Made by a program: the position numbers and the translations under genes
In this document: positions 55,136 to 62,677 of the stretch, one piece after another
Layout of the letters: each line of letters begins with the position of its first letter
Position numbering within the stretch: the first letter of the stretch is position 1
The notes under the pieces: generated by a model
Seen by the model: the letters and a program-made list of their open reading frames with translations, nothing else
The model's database searches: none
Told to the model about the DNA's origin: nothing
Assembly (NCBI GenBank): GCA_019217005.1
Contig: JAHBNG010000034.1
Span: forward strand, 1-64,000
DNA from: Chloroflexi bacterium TSY
Lineage (GTDB): Bacteria; Chloroflexota; Anaerolineae; Caldilineales; Caldilineaceae
Length of the DNA stretch: 64,000 nucleotides
Reading direction: 5' to 3'

Positions 55136-55172
55136 CTAATCATATGTTGGCGCTCACCTCGTCGGATAATCG
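55136..55172 (+). other. Second copy of the attI/attC-like boundary sequence
   Basis: CTAATCATAT and GTTGGCGCTCACCTCGTC repeat the sequence at 44960-45000 with one mismatch. A left partner CGCTAAC occurs at 55036-55042, giving a possible 117-bp attC, but its stem is weak. It bounds the ~400-bp cassette holding the promoter-terminator unit. Confidence 0.45.
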
Positions 55173-55255
55173 AAGAAAGCGGCTTGTATGGATGACGCTC
55201 GCTTCATTATTCGGAACAGACCACGGAAAGATGAAAATAGATAAGGATAAAATGT

Positions 55256-56057
55256 ATGGCAGTTTTCTATACTTACATTACTGAGCAGTGCAAAAGAGAT
55301 GCAGAGAGACATAGTGTAACTGCAGATATTGATAGAGTTTTAGCAAATATCGAGGAGCAACAGAGCGACCGCGGTCTTGACCACTATCCACCACCATATA
55401 GAAAGAGGCGAATCAGACGACGCGGACGACTGGTTATTGAGGAACATCGTATTGACGATGCCATTGTTCTTTGTTGTGCTCGTTATTTCGACCGGGGTAG
55501 CTCTGAGTATGAAGCATTTTATAGGGATACCAGGAGTTATTATGATCGAAACAAGGTACCCAAAGAAGAAATTGAGGCATTTCTTAGTAAACGCAAGGAA
55601 CAACCTGTAAAGAAAAAACCATCACTCACGGATATCGAAGCAACCTATCTTCAATCAAGCCGTACGTCGTACCCCACTGAAGATGGTGCATACCTAGAGA
55701 GCTACGACTGGTTTGAACGCATATCTCAAGAGTGGGCAAAGGACTACTTGCTCAGTTTTTACGACCTGATTTGTGATATAGAAAATGGAGCCGTACCTGA
55801 AGGTTCAGATATAGTCACTCATCCAAACCGCTCTAATATCAAAATTCTTTTTCGAAACTTTCCATCTGAAAAACGTACATTTCTCATCGCCCCTATAGAT
55901 CACCGTAACGAAAATGATGAACAAGAACTTCGTAAAAAATATTCGCGCCTATTGTCTAAAGACTCTGTAACAATGGACGACCTCATTCGCGAAAGTCGTC
56001 GTGCATATCCCAGAATAATTACCTACGATGAAGAGATCTGGCTGTTAGGGATCAATT
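55256..56057 (+). pseudogene. Truncated N-terminus, possibly of a UvrD-like helicase
   Basis: Starts MAVFYTYITEQCKRDAERHS and continues for about 267 residues to RESRRAYPRIITYDEEIW before the terminal repeat of the ISL3 element. The Arg-rich RRAYPxxxxxDxxxW segment resembles the region preceding the helicase core in some N-terminally extended UvrD-like proteins; the helicase motifs themselves are absent. It is likely a cassette gene interrupted by the IS. The family assignment is tentative. Confidence 0.45.
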
Positions 56058-57481
56058 GGATCTCATGTGGTTGACAAGCCGGCCATGAATGGATAGTGCG
56101 AGCTAAATATCTTGTGTCAGTCGGATCATGAGGTACCGGTCGAAAATAAAATGATATAAAATAAGATGTTATCCGAAACGAAGCGATTGAAAAAGGTGAC
56201 ATCGAGAATGACTTCATCAATAACGGTACCGCTAGATATCCCAGAAGTGGAAGTGTTAAGCAGCGAAATCACGTCTGAAAATCATTTATTGATTCGGGTA
56301 GAAAGCACCCAAAAAACAACAGCATGTGGTGTATGCGGAGTTGAGATTGCGTGTACATTTGGCCATGGTCAAGAAATTAGCTTGCGCCATCTCCCAGTTT
56401 TTGGGCTTGAGACCTACATCTTGATACGGCCCAAACGGGGTCAATGTTTGTCGTGTCATTGTGACCCAACAACGACTCAAATTGTGAGTTGGTATGAACA
56501 AAGAAGTCCTCATACACAAGCGTATGATGAATACCTGGTCATGCAACTAATCAACAGTACAATCGAAGATGTAAGCCTCAAAGAAGAAGTTGGGTACGAT
56601 GCAGTCGTAGGCGCATTGAACCGTCTGATAGAGCCCAAAATCAACTGGGATGAAATCGACGAAATCGGTACGTTGGGGATTGACGAAATCTCCAGAAGTA
56701 AGGGGCGCAAGAAATTTAGTGCGATCATTACAGCTCGTCAACCCAAGGGCAAGGTACGGATTCTTGGAGTTCTCCCTGATCGAAAAAAAAGACGGTTAAG
56801 GCATTCCTAGAAGAGATTCCTGAGAGACTACGCCCCACCATCAACTATTGCACCACCGACATGTGGGAGGGCTATATCAATGCGATTGATGAATTTATCA
56901 ATGAGAATGATGATGTGAATGCATCTCCTGTTGTTGACCGATTTCATGTTGCTCAGAACTATCGAGATGACTTTGACGACCTCCGAAAAAGGAACTCAGA
57001 CGCTTGAAAAAGAACTGCCTCCTGAAACTTATGACCAAGATTGCAAAGGAATGCTCTGGATCTTACGCAAAAATCACTCGGCTCTCAATCCTGAAGAGCG
57101 GCAGGAGCTTAGACGTTTGTTTGCTCATTCACCAGCCCTTCATCAGGCCTATACCTTTCGAGAAGAATTGACCGCCATCTTCAACCAGGAACTCTCTGTT
57201 GCCCAAGCTGAACATCGCCTTGAGGCTTGGATTCGCAAAGTTGAACGTTCCTCCCTTGATAACTTTGATGGCTTTATCAAAACCCTGCGCAACCACTGGC
57301 AATCCATTGTCAACTATTTTGACCAACGCATCAACAGTGGTTTTGTTGAAGGTCTCAATAACAAGATTAAGGTCATCACTCGTCGATGCTATGGCATTCG
57401 CAATGTCTCTTCTCTTTTTCAACGTATTTGGCTCGATCTCCATGGCAAAGAACGTTTTTCCCTGTCAACCACATGAGATCC
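56058..57481. mobile_element. ISL3-family insertion sequence
   Basis: The terminal repeats are GGATCTCATGTGGTTGACA at 56058 and its complement ending at 57481 (19 bp). It contains one frameshifted transposase. GATCA occurs just outside both ends, but a full 8-bp target duplication could not be confirmed. It interrupts the helicase-like gene. Confidence 0.8.
56166..57476 (+). pseudogene. ISL3-family transposase, frameshifted
   Basis: N-terminal zinc-finger region (CGVCGVEIACTFGHG, GQCLSCHC), the first catalytic Asp in IGTLGIDEISRSKGRKKF, the second in CTTDMWEGYINAIDEF, the VVDRFHVAQNYRDDF motif and the C-terminal NSGFVEGLNNKIKVITRRCYG. Frames break at an A8 run near 56782 and again near 56990. 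All family landmarks are present otherwise, so a single-base correction at each site would restore it. Confidence 0.8.
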
Positions 57482-57500
57482 TGATCAGCCAGAACCAGTA

Positions 57501-57746
57501 ATGCAATTAGTTACCGAGCATTTAATACAAATGCCGTACACATCAGGACGATCAGTTGGTGAGTTGGTAGCATCAAGCTATGAGCGTGATTGGACACCAG
57601 CCTCAATAGACAGGATCGGAAACAGTTTGAGGCAGTGGGGAAAATGGATACTAGATGGTAAGGATGGAAGCACAATTCCAGATCCTCCGGGAAGAACAGG
57701 CAAGAAGTCTGAGTCAGAAACAGGCCAATTACGGTTGTTTTCATGA
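57501..57746 (+). CDS. Hypothetical protein, 81 residues, possibly a C-terminal fragment
   Basis: ATG 57501 opens MQLVTEHLIQMPYTSGRSVGEL and continues to ESETGQLRLFS. It starts 20 bp after the ISL3 border, so it could be the 3' end of a larger gene broken by the IS. The segment WTPASIDRIGNSLRQWGKWI looks like a winged-helix or recombinase-like helix pair but I cannot assign it. It lies in the accessory region and may be cassette cargo. Confidence 0.4.
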   Translation: MQLVTEHLIQMPYTSGRSVGELVASSYERDWTPASIDRIGNSLRQWGKWILDGKDGSTIPDPPGRTGKKSESETGQLRLFS

Positions 57747-58016
57747 CCTAGTGGCGCTTATCCTATTCTCAAATAGCAAGCTTCATTTATTGCAACTCAC
57801 GCGTTAGCGATCTCTAGCGAATTTTCTGCTGATAGTCGATAGTAATCGTGGTGTCTACATATAGCTTCCTGCAAGTTCGGAACTGGTCGCCTAGTATCTT
57901 GGTCGGGCGGCTTGTTTCCCCGCCGCCAAACCTCGGTCAACACAATGCCCTCCTTGGTGATCTGTGACGAACCCACAATTGCAGGTAGAAATGATAGTAT
58001 TCGGGCAAAGAAGCAA
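57747..58016. other. Non-coding accessory stretch
   Basis: About 270 bp. GTGGCGCTTATCC at 57754 resembles the GTTGGCGCTCATC boundary sequence of the integron and may be a degenerate site. CGCGTTAGCGA lies near 57800. No gene is supported. Confidence 0.35.
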
Positions 58017-58054
58017 AAGAAAAACCTCGGCTTGCCACTTGTTGGTAAGCCGAG
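58017..58054 (-). terminator. Rho-independent terminator for the minus-strand gene at 58092-58331
   Basis: On the minus strand, CTCGGCTT pairs with AAGCCGAG (58026-58033 and 58047-58054) and is followed by TTTTTCTTTT. It lies 37 bp downstream of the stop of the small minus-strand gene. Confidence 0.75.
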
Positions 58055-58091
58055 ATTCCCGCTGATAATCAATTTGAGGATTGGTAGTCGG

Positions 58092-58331
58092 CTATAGGTT
58101 AACGCTCAGCAATTGCTCATTCAATGAGTTCTCATCGTGGGGACACATATGTTGTTGAGCAAAACCAGAGATGGCACATGCGTGAAAAAGAGCGGATAGG
58201 GTAGACCAATGGTCTATATCACCAGAGGGCGACGCCTCATATGCGACTCGACAGGCTTTGGCGATCTCGGCACATTGAAAGGGTGATAAGCGAATTGTAA
58301 TACACCCGCGTTGAATGGTTAAGAGTTTCAT
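58092..58331 (-). CDS. Small hypothetical protein, 79 residues
   Basis: Starts at 58331 with GGAGG six bases upstream on the minus strand: MKLLTIQRGCITIRLSPFQC, ending LNEQLLSVNL. It has a downstream terminator (58017-58054) and an upstream leader hairpin with T-tract (58381-58423), so it is a real transcription unit. The sequence ITIRLSPFQCAEIAKACRVAYEA looks like a compact mixed fold; no family is recognised. It is opposite in orientation to its neighbours. Confidence 0.65.
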   Translation of the reverse strand: MKLLTIQRGCITIRLSPFQCAEIAKACRVAYEASPSGDIDHWSTLSALFHACAISGFAQQHMCPHDENSLNEQLLSVNL

Positions 58332-58380
58332 CGTATCCTCCGGTACTAATTTGGGTTGAAAGGAAGTTCGGGGATAGCAA

Positions 58381-58423
58381 AAGCGGCCGTCCTCTACTGA
58401 AACAGTAAGCAGGACGACCGCTT
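58381..58423 (-). terminator. Leader hairpin with T-tract upstream of the small minus-strand gene
   Basis: AAGCGGCCGTCCT (58381-58393) pairs with AGGACGACCGCTT (58411-58423) with one mismatch; an inner TACTG/CAGTA stem extends it. On the minus strand it is followed by TTTT. Located about 50 bp upstream of the start at 58331, it could be an attenuator or the end of an upstream transcript. Confidence 0.55.
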
Positions 58424-58497
58424 CTTGAATCCAACGCCAAACGCGGATACAATGTCGCTAGATCATCCTCACTGGCTACGACAGTTTGGATGGTTGA

Positions 58498-58541
58498 GCC
58501 GCCTTGCTTGGGTGCTTCCAACACCCCGAGGCGGCGCTTTT
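58498..58541 (+). terminator. Hairpin terminator, plus strand
   Basis: GCCGCCT (58498-58504) pairs with AGGCGGC (58529-58535), with an inner GGGTG/CACCC stem, followed by GCTTTT. It separates the minus-strand gene region from the XisH/XisI operon. Confidence 0.55.
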
Positions 58542-58637
58542 GTTAGTGGGGATGATAACATGAGCCGCGCGCGGCGGCAAATGCCAATTCTTTACGGTGG
58601 TTTTACGTAAAAATCGCTGCTTACGGCTACTGTGGTA

Positions 58638-58648
58638 TGTGGTATAAT
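58638..58648 (+). promoter_or_regulatory. Extended -10 promoter for xisH-xisI
   Basis: TGTGGTATAAT with TATAAT at 58643-58648 and a TG one base upstream. It lies 76 bp before the XisH start and resembles the extended -10 before the gene at 21444. No clear -35 is seen. Confidence 0.45.
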
Positions 58649-58724
58649 TAATGCCAGAAATATTATGCTTACGTTAGCCCAAGGGTAAGGAATCAACTCG
58701 TTTTAACGGAACGCGTACCTCGAT

Positions 58725-59141
58725 ATGCCAAGATATGATATTTACCACGAACCAGTAAAACAAGCTCTCATCAAAGATGGCTGGGTAGTAACAGATGATC
58801 CATTTCTGATAGAATATAAAGGCATGAAGTTGTACGCCGATTTGGGAGCCGAAAAACCTATTGCAGCAGAGAAAGAAGACAGGCAAATAGTTGTCGAAGT
58901 CAAAGTTTTTGGTTCTGCGTCACCTGTCAGTGAGTTACAGAAAACTGTTGGTCAGTATGGTATATATCGCATGTTTTTAGAGAGGGTAAATCCTGAACGA
59001 GAGTTATTTCTGGCTATTGCACAAGATGTCTATCAAGACTTCTTCGTGGAACCTGCTGTTCAGGATATTGTCAGCGAATATAAGATCCATCTCATTGTGT
59101 TTGATCCAGATATTCAGGAGATAGTGGAATGGATAAGATAA
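58725..59141 (+). CDS. xisH: XisH family protein
   Basis: 138 residues beginning MPRYDIYHEPVKQALIKDGW, then a conserved restriction-fold-like core with D in YADLGAEKPIAAEK and ExK in IVVEVKVFG, and the region SELQKTVGQYGIYRMFLE. XisH was first described with XisI as a factor needed for fdxN-element excision in heterocystous cyanobacteria. Most relatives occur as xisH-xisI pairs without such an element and their role is open. The xisI start lies 13 bp inside its 3' end, so the two are translationally coupled. Confidence 0.85.
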   Translation: MPRYDIYHEPVKQALIKDGWVVTDDPFLIEYKGMKLYADLGAEKPIAAEKEDRQIVVEVKVFGSASPVSELQKTVGQYGIYRMFLERVNPERELFLAIAQDVYQDFFVEPAVQDIVSEYKIHLIVFDPDIQEIVEWIR

Positions 59142-59464
59142 ATAATTACCGAAGCATCATTAAGCAAATTCTCTCCCAACACGCCGAATACATGTTAAGC
59201 TATGGCGAAATTGAAACAGTCCCTACGTTTGACGAGCGAAGCGATAGTTATCTCCTTCTAGATATAGGATGGGGCAAGACAGGACGCGTTTATTCAGTGC
59301 CTTTACATCTACGAATTAAGCAAGACAAAATTTGGATCGAGCGTGATAATACTGATGTAGGTATCGCTGAAGAATTGCTTGATGCGGGAGTTGAGAAAGA
59401 AGACATTGTTCTTGGGTTTTATAGACCAGAACGCCGTAAAATCACTGAATTTGCAGTTGCTTAA
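59129..59464 (+). CDS. xisI: XisI family protein
   Basis: 111 residues: MDKINNYRSIIKQILSQHAE, then the conserved SDSYLLLDIGWGKTGRVYSVPLHLRIKQDKIWIERDNTDVGIAEELLDAGV core and the C-terminal YRPERRKITEFAVA. It is the standard partner of XisH and overlaps its gene by 13 bp. Its size and obligate pairing recall a toxin-antitoxin or nuclease-inhibitor arrangement, but that is inference. The pair sits in the IS-rich integron region and may be cargo. Confidence 0.85.
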   Translation: MDKINNYRSIIKQILSQHAEYMLSYGEIETVPTFDERSDSYLLLDIGWGKTGRVYSVPLHLRIKQDKIWIERDNTDVGIAEELLDAGVEKEDIVLGFYRPERRKITEFAVA

Positions 59465-59751
59465 ATCAATGGGTAACTCTTTGATATTCTTATGTAAACT
59501 CAGGGCTTTTCACCTTAAAGTTGCCAACCTGATATGAGGCTACTAAGGCATTCGGTGTGGTCGTTCAGTTTCTTGGTTGGGTGGCTTGGAACCCGCTAGC
59601 CAACAAAATATGCAGGCTCATATATGAAAGTAGGTGAAAAGTATGTAAAATAGGGAAAGAGGTCAATGAGAAAAAAGAAAAGAGAAAAAGAGCCATGAAA
59701 ATGCGATATCCGATCCAAGAACTGATGAGCGAAGAAGGCTGTTAGGCTAAA
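59465..59751. other. Non-coding stretch after xisI
   Basis: About 290 bp. TTGGTTGGGTGG near 59571 and GTTAGGC at 59741-59747 resemble attC 7-mers, but no matching left arm with the expected stem was found. It ends at the left terminal repeat of the ISAzo13-like element. Confidence 0.35.
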
Positions 59752-59763
59752 CCAAAAAAATAA

Positions 59764-60981
59764 TTATACGCGAACGAGAGAATGGAGAGGGGGAATAAGG
59801 ACAAACCATTTTTCTAAACCAGGTAAACGTTGGAAGCGTTGTTCCAAACGGTCCATCTCTTTCTGAGTGAGTTTGACGCCGGTCTCATAAAGAGTGGAAT
59901 TCAGGTGAACGAAGGGTTGTAGTTGGTTAAAGCGAAAAGAACGGGCAAAATTGAGAACGGTCTCAAGAGAATCGAGAAGAGAACCGTTCCAGTGTTTTTC
60001 AAGATGGCCCCAAACCCGTTCGATGGAGTTGTATTTACTGTGATAAGGAGGGTAGCAGGCGAGCTGAATAGAGAGACGATAGTGCTCAACAAACTGAGTG
60101 AGACGATACATAAACTGAGTCCGACGGGTATGATTTTCGGGACCATTGTCCTGATTGATCACGAGGGTCTTGACGTGAGGAAAGTGTTCACGTACGCTTT
60201 CCCAAAATCAATCAGGCAGTCGACAATACAGTCACTCGTCACTTTCGACTGAGTCAAGTAAAGAAAGAGTTCCTTGGTTGAAGGGAGGTAAATGCCAAAA
60301 GGAGTGACTTTCTCGGTCTTCTTATCTTGAAAGTCATGATCGAGCGCTTTGACAACCACTCGACTTATCCCTTCTCTCGAGAAACGGTCAAGTAAAATCG
60401 TCGCTTTGGCATCCCAAGAGAGGCGCAGAACCGTCTCGTCTGCATCCGCTTCTTGATTGATCTGATGAATTCTATCAAAGATCGCATCGGTCTCTGGGAT
60501 CTTTTTCACTGGTTGACTTTTTTTGACCCGGTTTGAGCCATAGCCTAACTCATTGAGCTTCAAGCGGATGGCCTCTTCGCCAGGCAATTCCTCATCTGTG
60601 TATCCTTTCTGCTCGATGAGCTGGGTACGCATTTCGGCGGCGGTTAGTCGAGTGTACAATTGGGGGGGGTCGAAAGGTGGGATCGGTCTGGCTGAATTGA
60701 TCGGCGATTTCAACCATATCGGCCAGTAAAGTGGGGATATGGTCTTCGGCTTTTTTGCGACCACGTCGGTGGCTTTGGTCGACATAACAGAAGCCGCCTT
60801 CTAGTTCTTCCAGGGCTTTGGCTATCGTCGCCCGATTCCAGCCCAACTCTCGTTCTGCTTTCGTCGGACTCCCTTCGCATATCGTTTTGACCGTTTGGGC
60901 CATGAAGTGCCTTCTTTCGTATCCACTTAACATGGCCTTCGTCTCTTTCAAGACTTCAACCATTTCTGGCGAGATTGTCAT
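59764..60981 (-). pseudogene. ISAzo13-family transposase, frameshifted
   Basis: Start at 60981 (MTISPEMVEVLKETKAMLSG), then AERELGWNRATIAKALEELEGG. A frameshift at a G8 run near 60668 leads to PPQLYTRLTAAEMRTQLIEQKGYTDEELPGEEAIRLKLNELGYG and KIPETDAIFDRI. Another near 60165 leads to VINQDNGPENHTRRTQF and PPYHSKYNSIERVWGHLEKHW, the late DDE motifs. The family is clear, but the gene is broken twice. Confidence 0.8.
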
Positions 60982-61021
60982 TTTTGCTCCTTTTGGAGAG
61001 CTAGTTTAACACCTTCTCGCG

Positions 61022-61176
61022 GGGGTGGTTCAGAATTAGGTTTACACTTTTGATACATAGATAAAAATCTATATGAGGTCATTTTCTGCCTGAGCATGGC
61101 TCAAAGTAGAAAATATAAACATCTTTTCTCTTTGCAAAAATGTAAACCTAATTGTCCGCCTAAAATGAACCACCCC
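61022..61176. mobile_element. 155-bp MITE, copy M3, with target duplication
   Basis: Inverted relative to M1 and M2. The ends GGGGTGGTTCA/TGAACCACCCC are bordered by TTCTCGCG at 61014-61021 and 61177-61184, a perfect 8-bp target duplication. This is the only copy with intact borders and so the likely original insertion. 8-bp duplications fit IS1595-type transposition. Confidence 0.85.
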
Positions 61177-61201
61177 TTCTCGCGTATATTTTATTTTTTG
61201 G

Positions 61202-61548
61202 ATTGGCCTTATGAGAGATTGTTAGAGATCTTGCATCCAGAAGGGATGCAATGTCCAGATGGACATAGATTGCCAGAAGGGCAAGCGCCTCACAGTCGAG
61301 AGCGAGCCCCGGTGAATAAGTACAGATGCCGAGAATGCGGCAAAGTATACGATGCCTTTACGAATACAGTCTGGTCTGGAACGCATTACAATTGTGTGAC
61401 GATAGTCTTAGTGATGCGAGGCATCATTCAAGGGACACCAACGCTGCATCTATCAGAGGAACTGTCTCTGAACTATAGTACGTTGTTGGAGCGTCGCCAT
61501 CGGATCCAGAATACGGCTTGGCGGGATAGCTGGCAGCGAGCGTTATAA
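61202..61548 (+). pseudogene. IS1595-like transposase, N-terminal fragment (second copy)
   Basis: Identical to the fragment at 49395-49741: zinc ribbon with CPDGH and CRECGKVYDAF, ending in WRDSWQRAL and a stop. The DDE domain is missing. The frame can be extended left to 61096 through the ISAzo13 end and MITE M3, but that is fortuitous. Confidence 0.65.
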
Positions 61549-61558
61549 AAGAGCTGAA

Positions 61559-61957
61559 GTGAATTGTGATGGAAATGCAAACGTGCAACTATTTGTTGAT
61601 GCGAATCATCGTATTGTAACAAATGATAAACCCTTCCTCACTGTTCGAGACTGTAGTACATCGGGTTTTGGTGCTGAAGAAGTATTCGACTATATGTTTC
61701 AAGGGTTGACCTGGATGATTTCAGGCGGTGAGACTAGCTTTGGGCTTTATGATGCGATCGGTGGCTTTGCTACTATAGCCTATGATTTCTTTGCTGGAGT
61801 CAGCCAATCGGATATTGCGCTCACGAGGGAAATCAGTACGGAGATTCTAAATCACGAGATGCTTAAATTTGTTAGTCAGCTACATGAGATTGATGTTAGC
61901 GAGAATGAACTCTATTTGGATCGTATTCGCTACGATACTAAATACAGTGTAAATTAA
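61559..61957 (+). pseudogene. Orphan protein fragment of unknown family (second copy)
   Basis: Same 132 residues as at 48986-49384 (MNCDGNANVQLFVDANHRIV onward). It is trapped between the IS1595-like and IS630 fragments. No domain is recognised. Confidence 0.45.
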
Positions 61958-62677
61958 GTTTTCTTGAATTTTTGATTAACAGGATGAACCTTGCGATAAT
62001 GAGAATTCATCTTGTGGCGAGCATCAGAAATAGAAAACTGCCAGTCAATGATGATGCGCTTTGCGTGGCGTTCATTGACAAGTGCGAGAACTTCAGCTTC
62101 GAGTTGCTCAATGGTCGGAATGCGGCGATTGAGACATTGGCGAGAGATGGCGGAGAACTCGATCTCAATCATATTGAGCCAACTGGCAGACTTGGGAGTG
62201 TAGACAAACTCAATCTTTTGGGCGAGAGCAAAGGCTTTATCGGCAGGTAGATGTTCATAAAAGGCACTGGCATTGTGAGTATTGAGATTGTCGAGAACGA
62301 GTCTGATTTTCTGGGCCTCATGCCACTGAGTCACGAGAGACTGACAGAAAAGGGCAAACTCCTTTTTGGTGCGTTGTGGCTGAACCTGAGCCAGGCGACG
62401 ACCGGTCAAGGGCTCAATGGCAGCCAGCAAGGCACAGGAGCCATGCTTGGTGTAGGCGTAATGCTCTTTGGCCATCTGTCCGGCTTGCAGTGGAAGCGGT
62501 TCGAGCAACTCGCCAATCAGAAAACAAGGACGCTCATCGAAACAGATAACTGGGTAGAGCGGGTCATAGGGCTGGGCATAGAGGGCCAGCAATTGCTCCA
62601 TCTGAGCCAGAAAGTGCGCATCAATCTGACTGATACACCAAGTCTTCCTTAGATGCGGTTTCAACTCGTTTTTTTTC
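61954..62677 (-). pseudogene. IS630-family transposase, C-terminal fragment (second copy)
   Basis: Inverted copy of 48266-48989 with the DDE core (CFDERPCFLIGE, LVLDNLNTH, YTPKSASWLNMIE). Its 5' half is missing where MULE copy 3 begins. Confidence 0.75.

Larger units (their letters stand above)
59752..61201. mobile_element. ISAzo13-family element carrying MITE M3
   Basis: Ends CCAAAAAAATAATTATACGC at 59752 and, read inverted, CCAAAAAATAAAATATACGC at 61201. Near its right end it is interrupted by the 155-bp MITE M3, bordered by an exact 8-bp duplication TTCTCGCG. The element itself lies against the IS1595-like fragment, so three insertions are nested here. The frameshifted transposase runs on the minus strand. 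Confidence 0.75.

Noticed and set aside
58237..58610. Open frames of 95 (minus) and 61 (plus) residues
   Set aside because: They run through the hairpin and terminator sequences and lack ribosome-binding sites.
59741..59747. GTTAGGC as an attC right end after xisI
   Set aside because: It fits the 7-mer consensus, but no left 7-mer or paired arm was found in the preceding 250 bp.
61096..61201. Start of the IS1595-like frame (MAQSRKYKH...)
   Set aside because: These residues come from MITE M3 and the ISAzo13 end, so they are a fortuitous fusion and not the native N-terminus.
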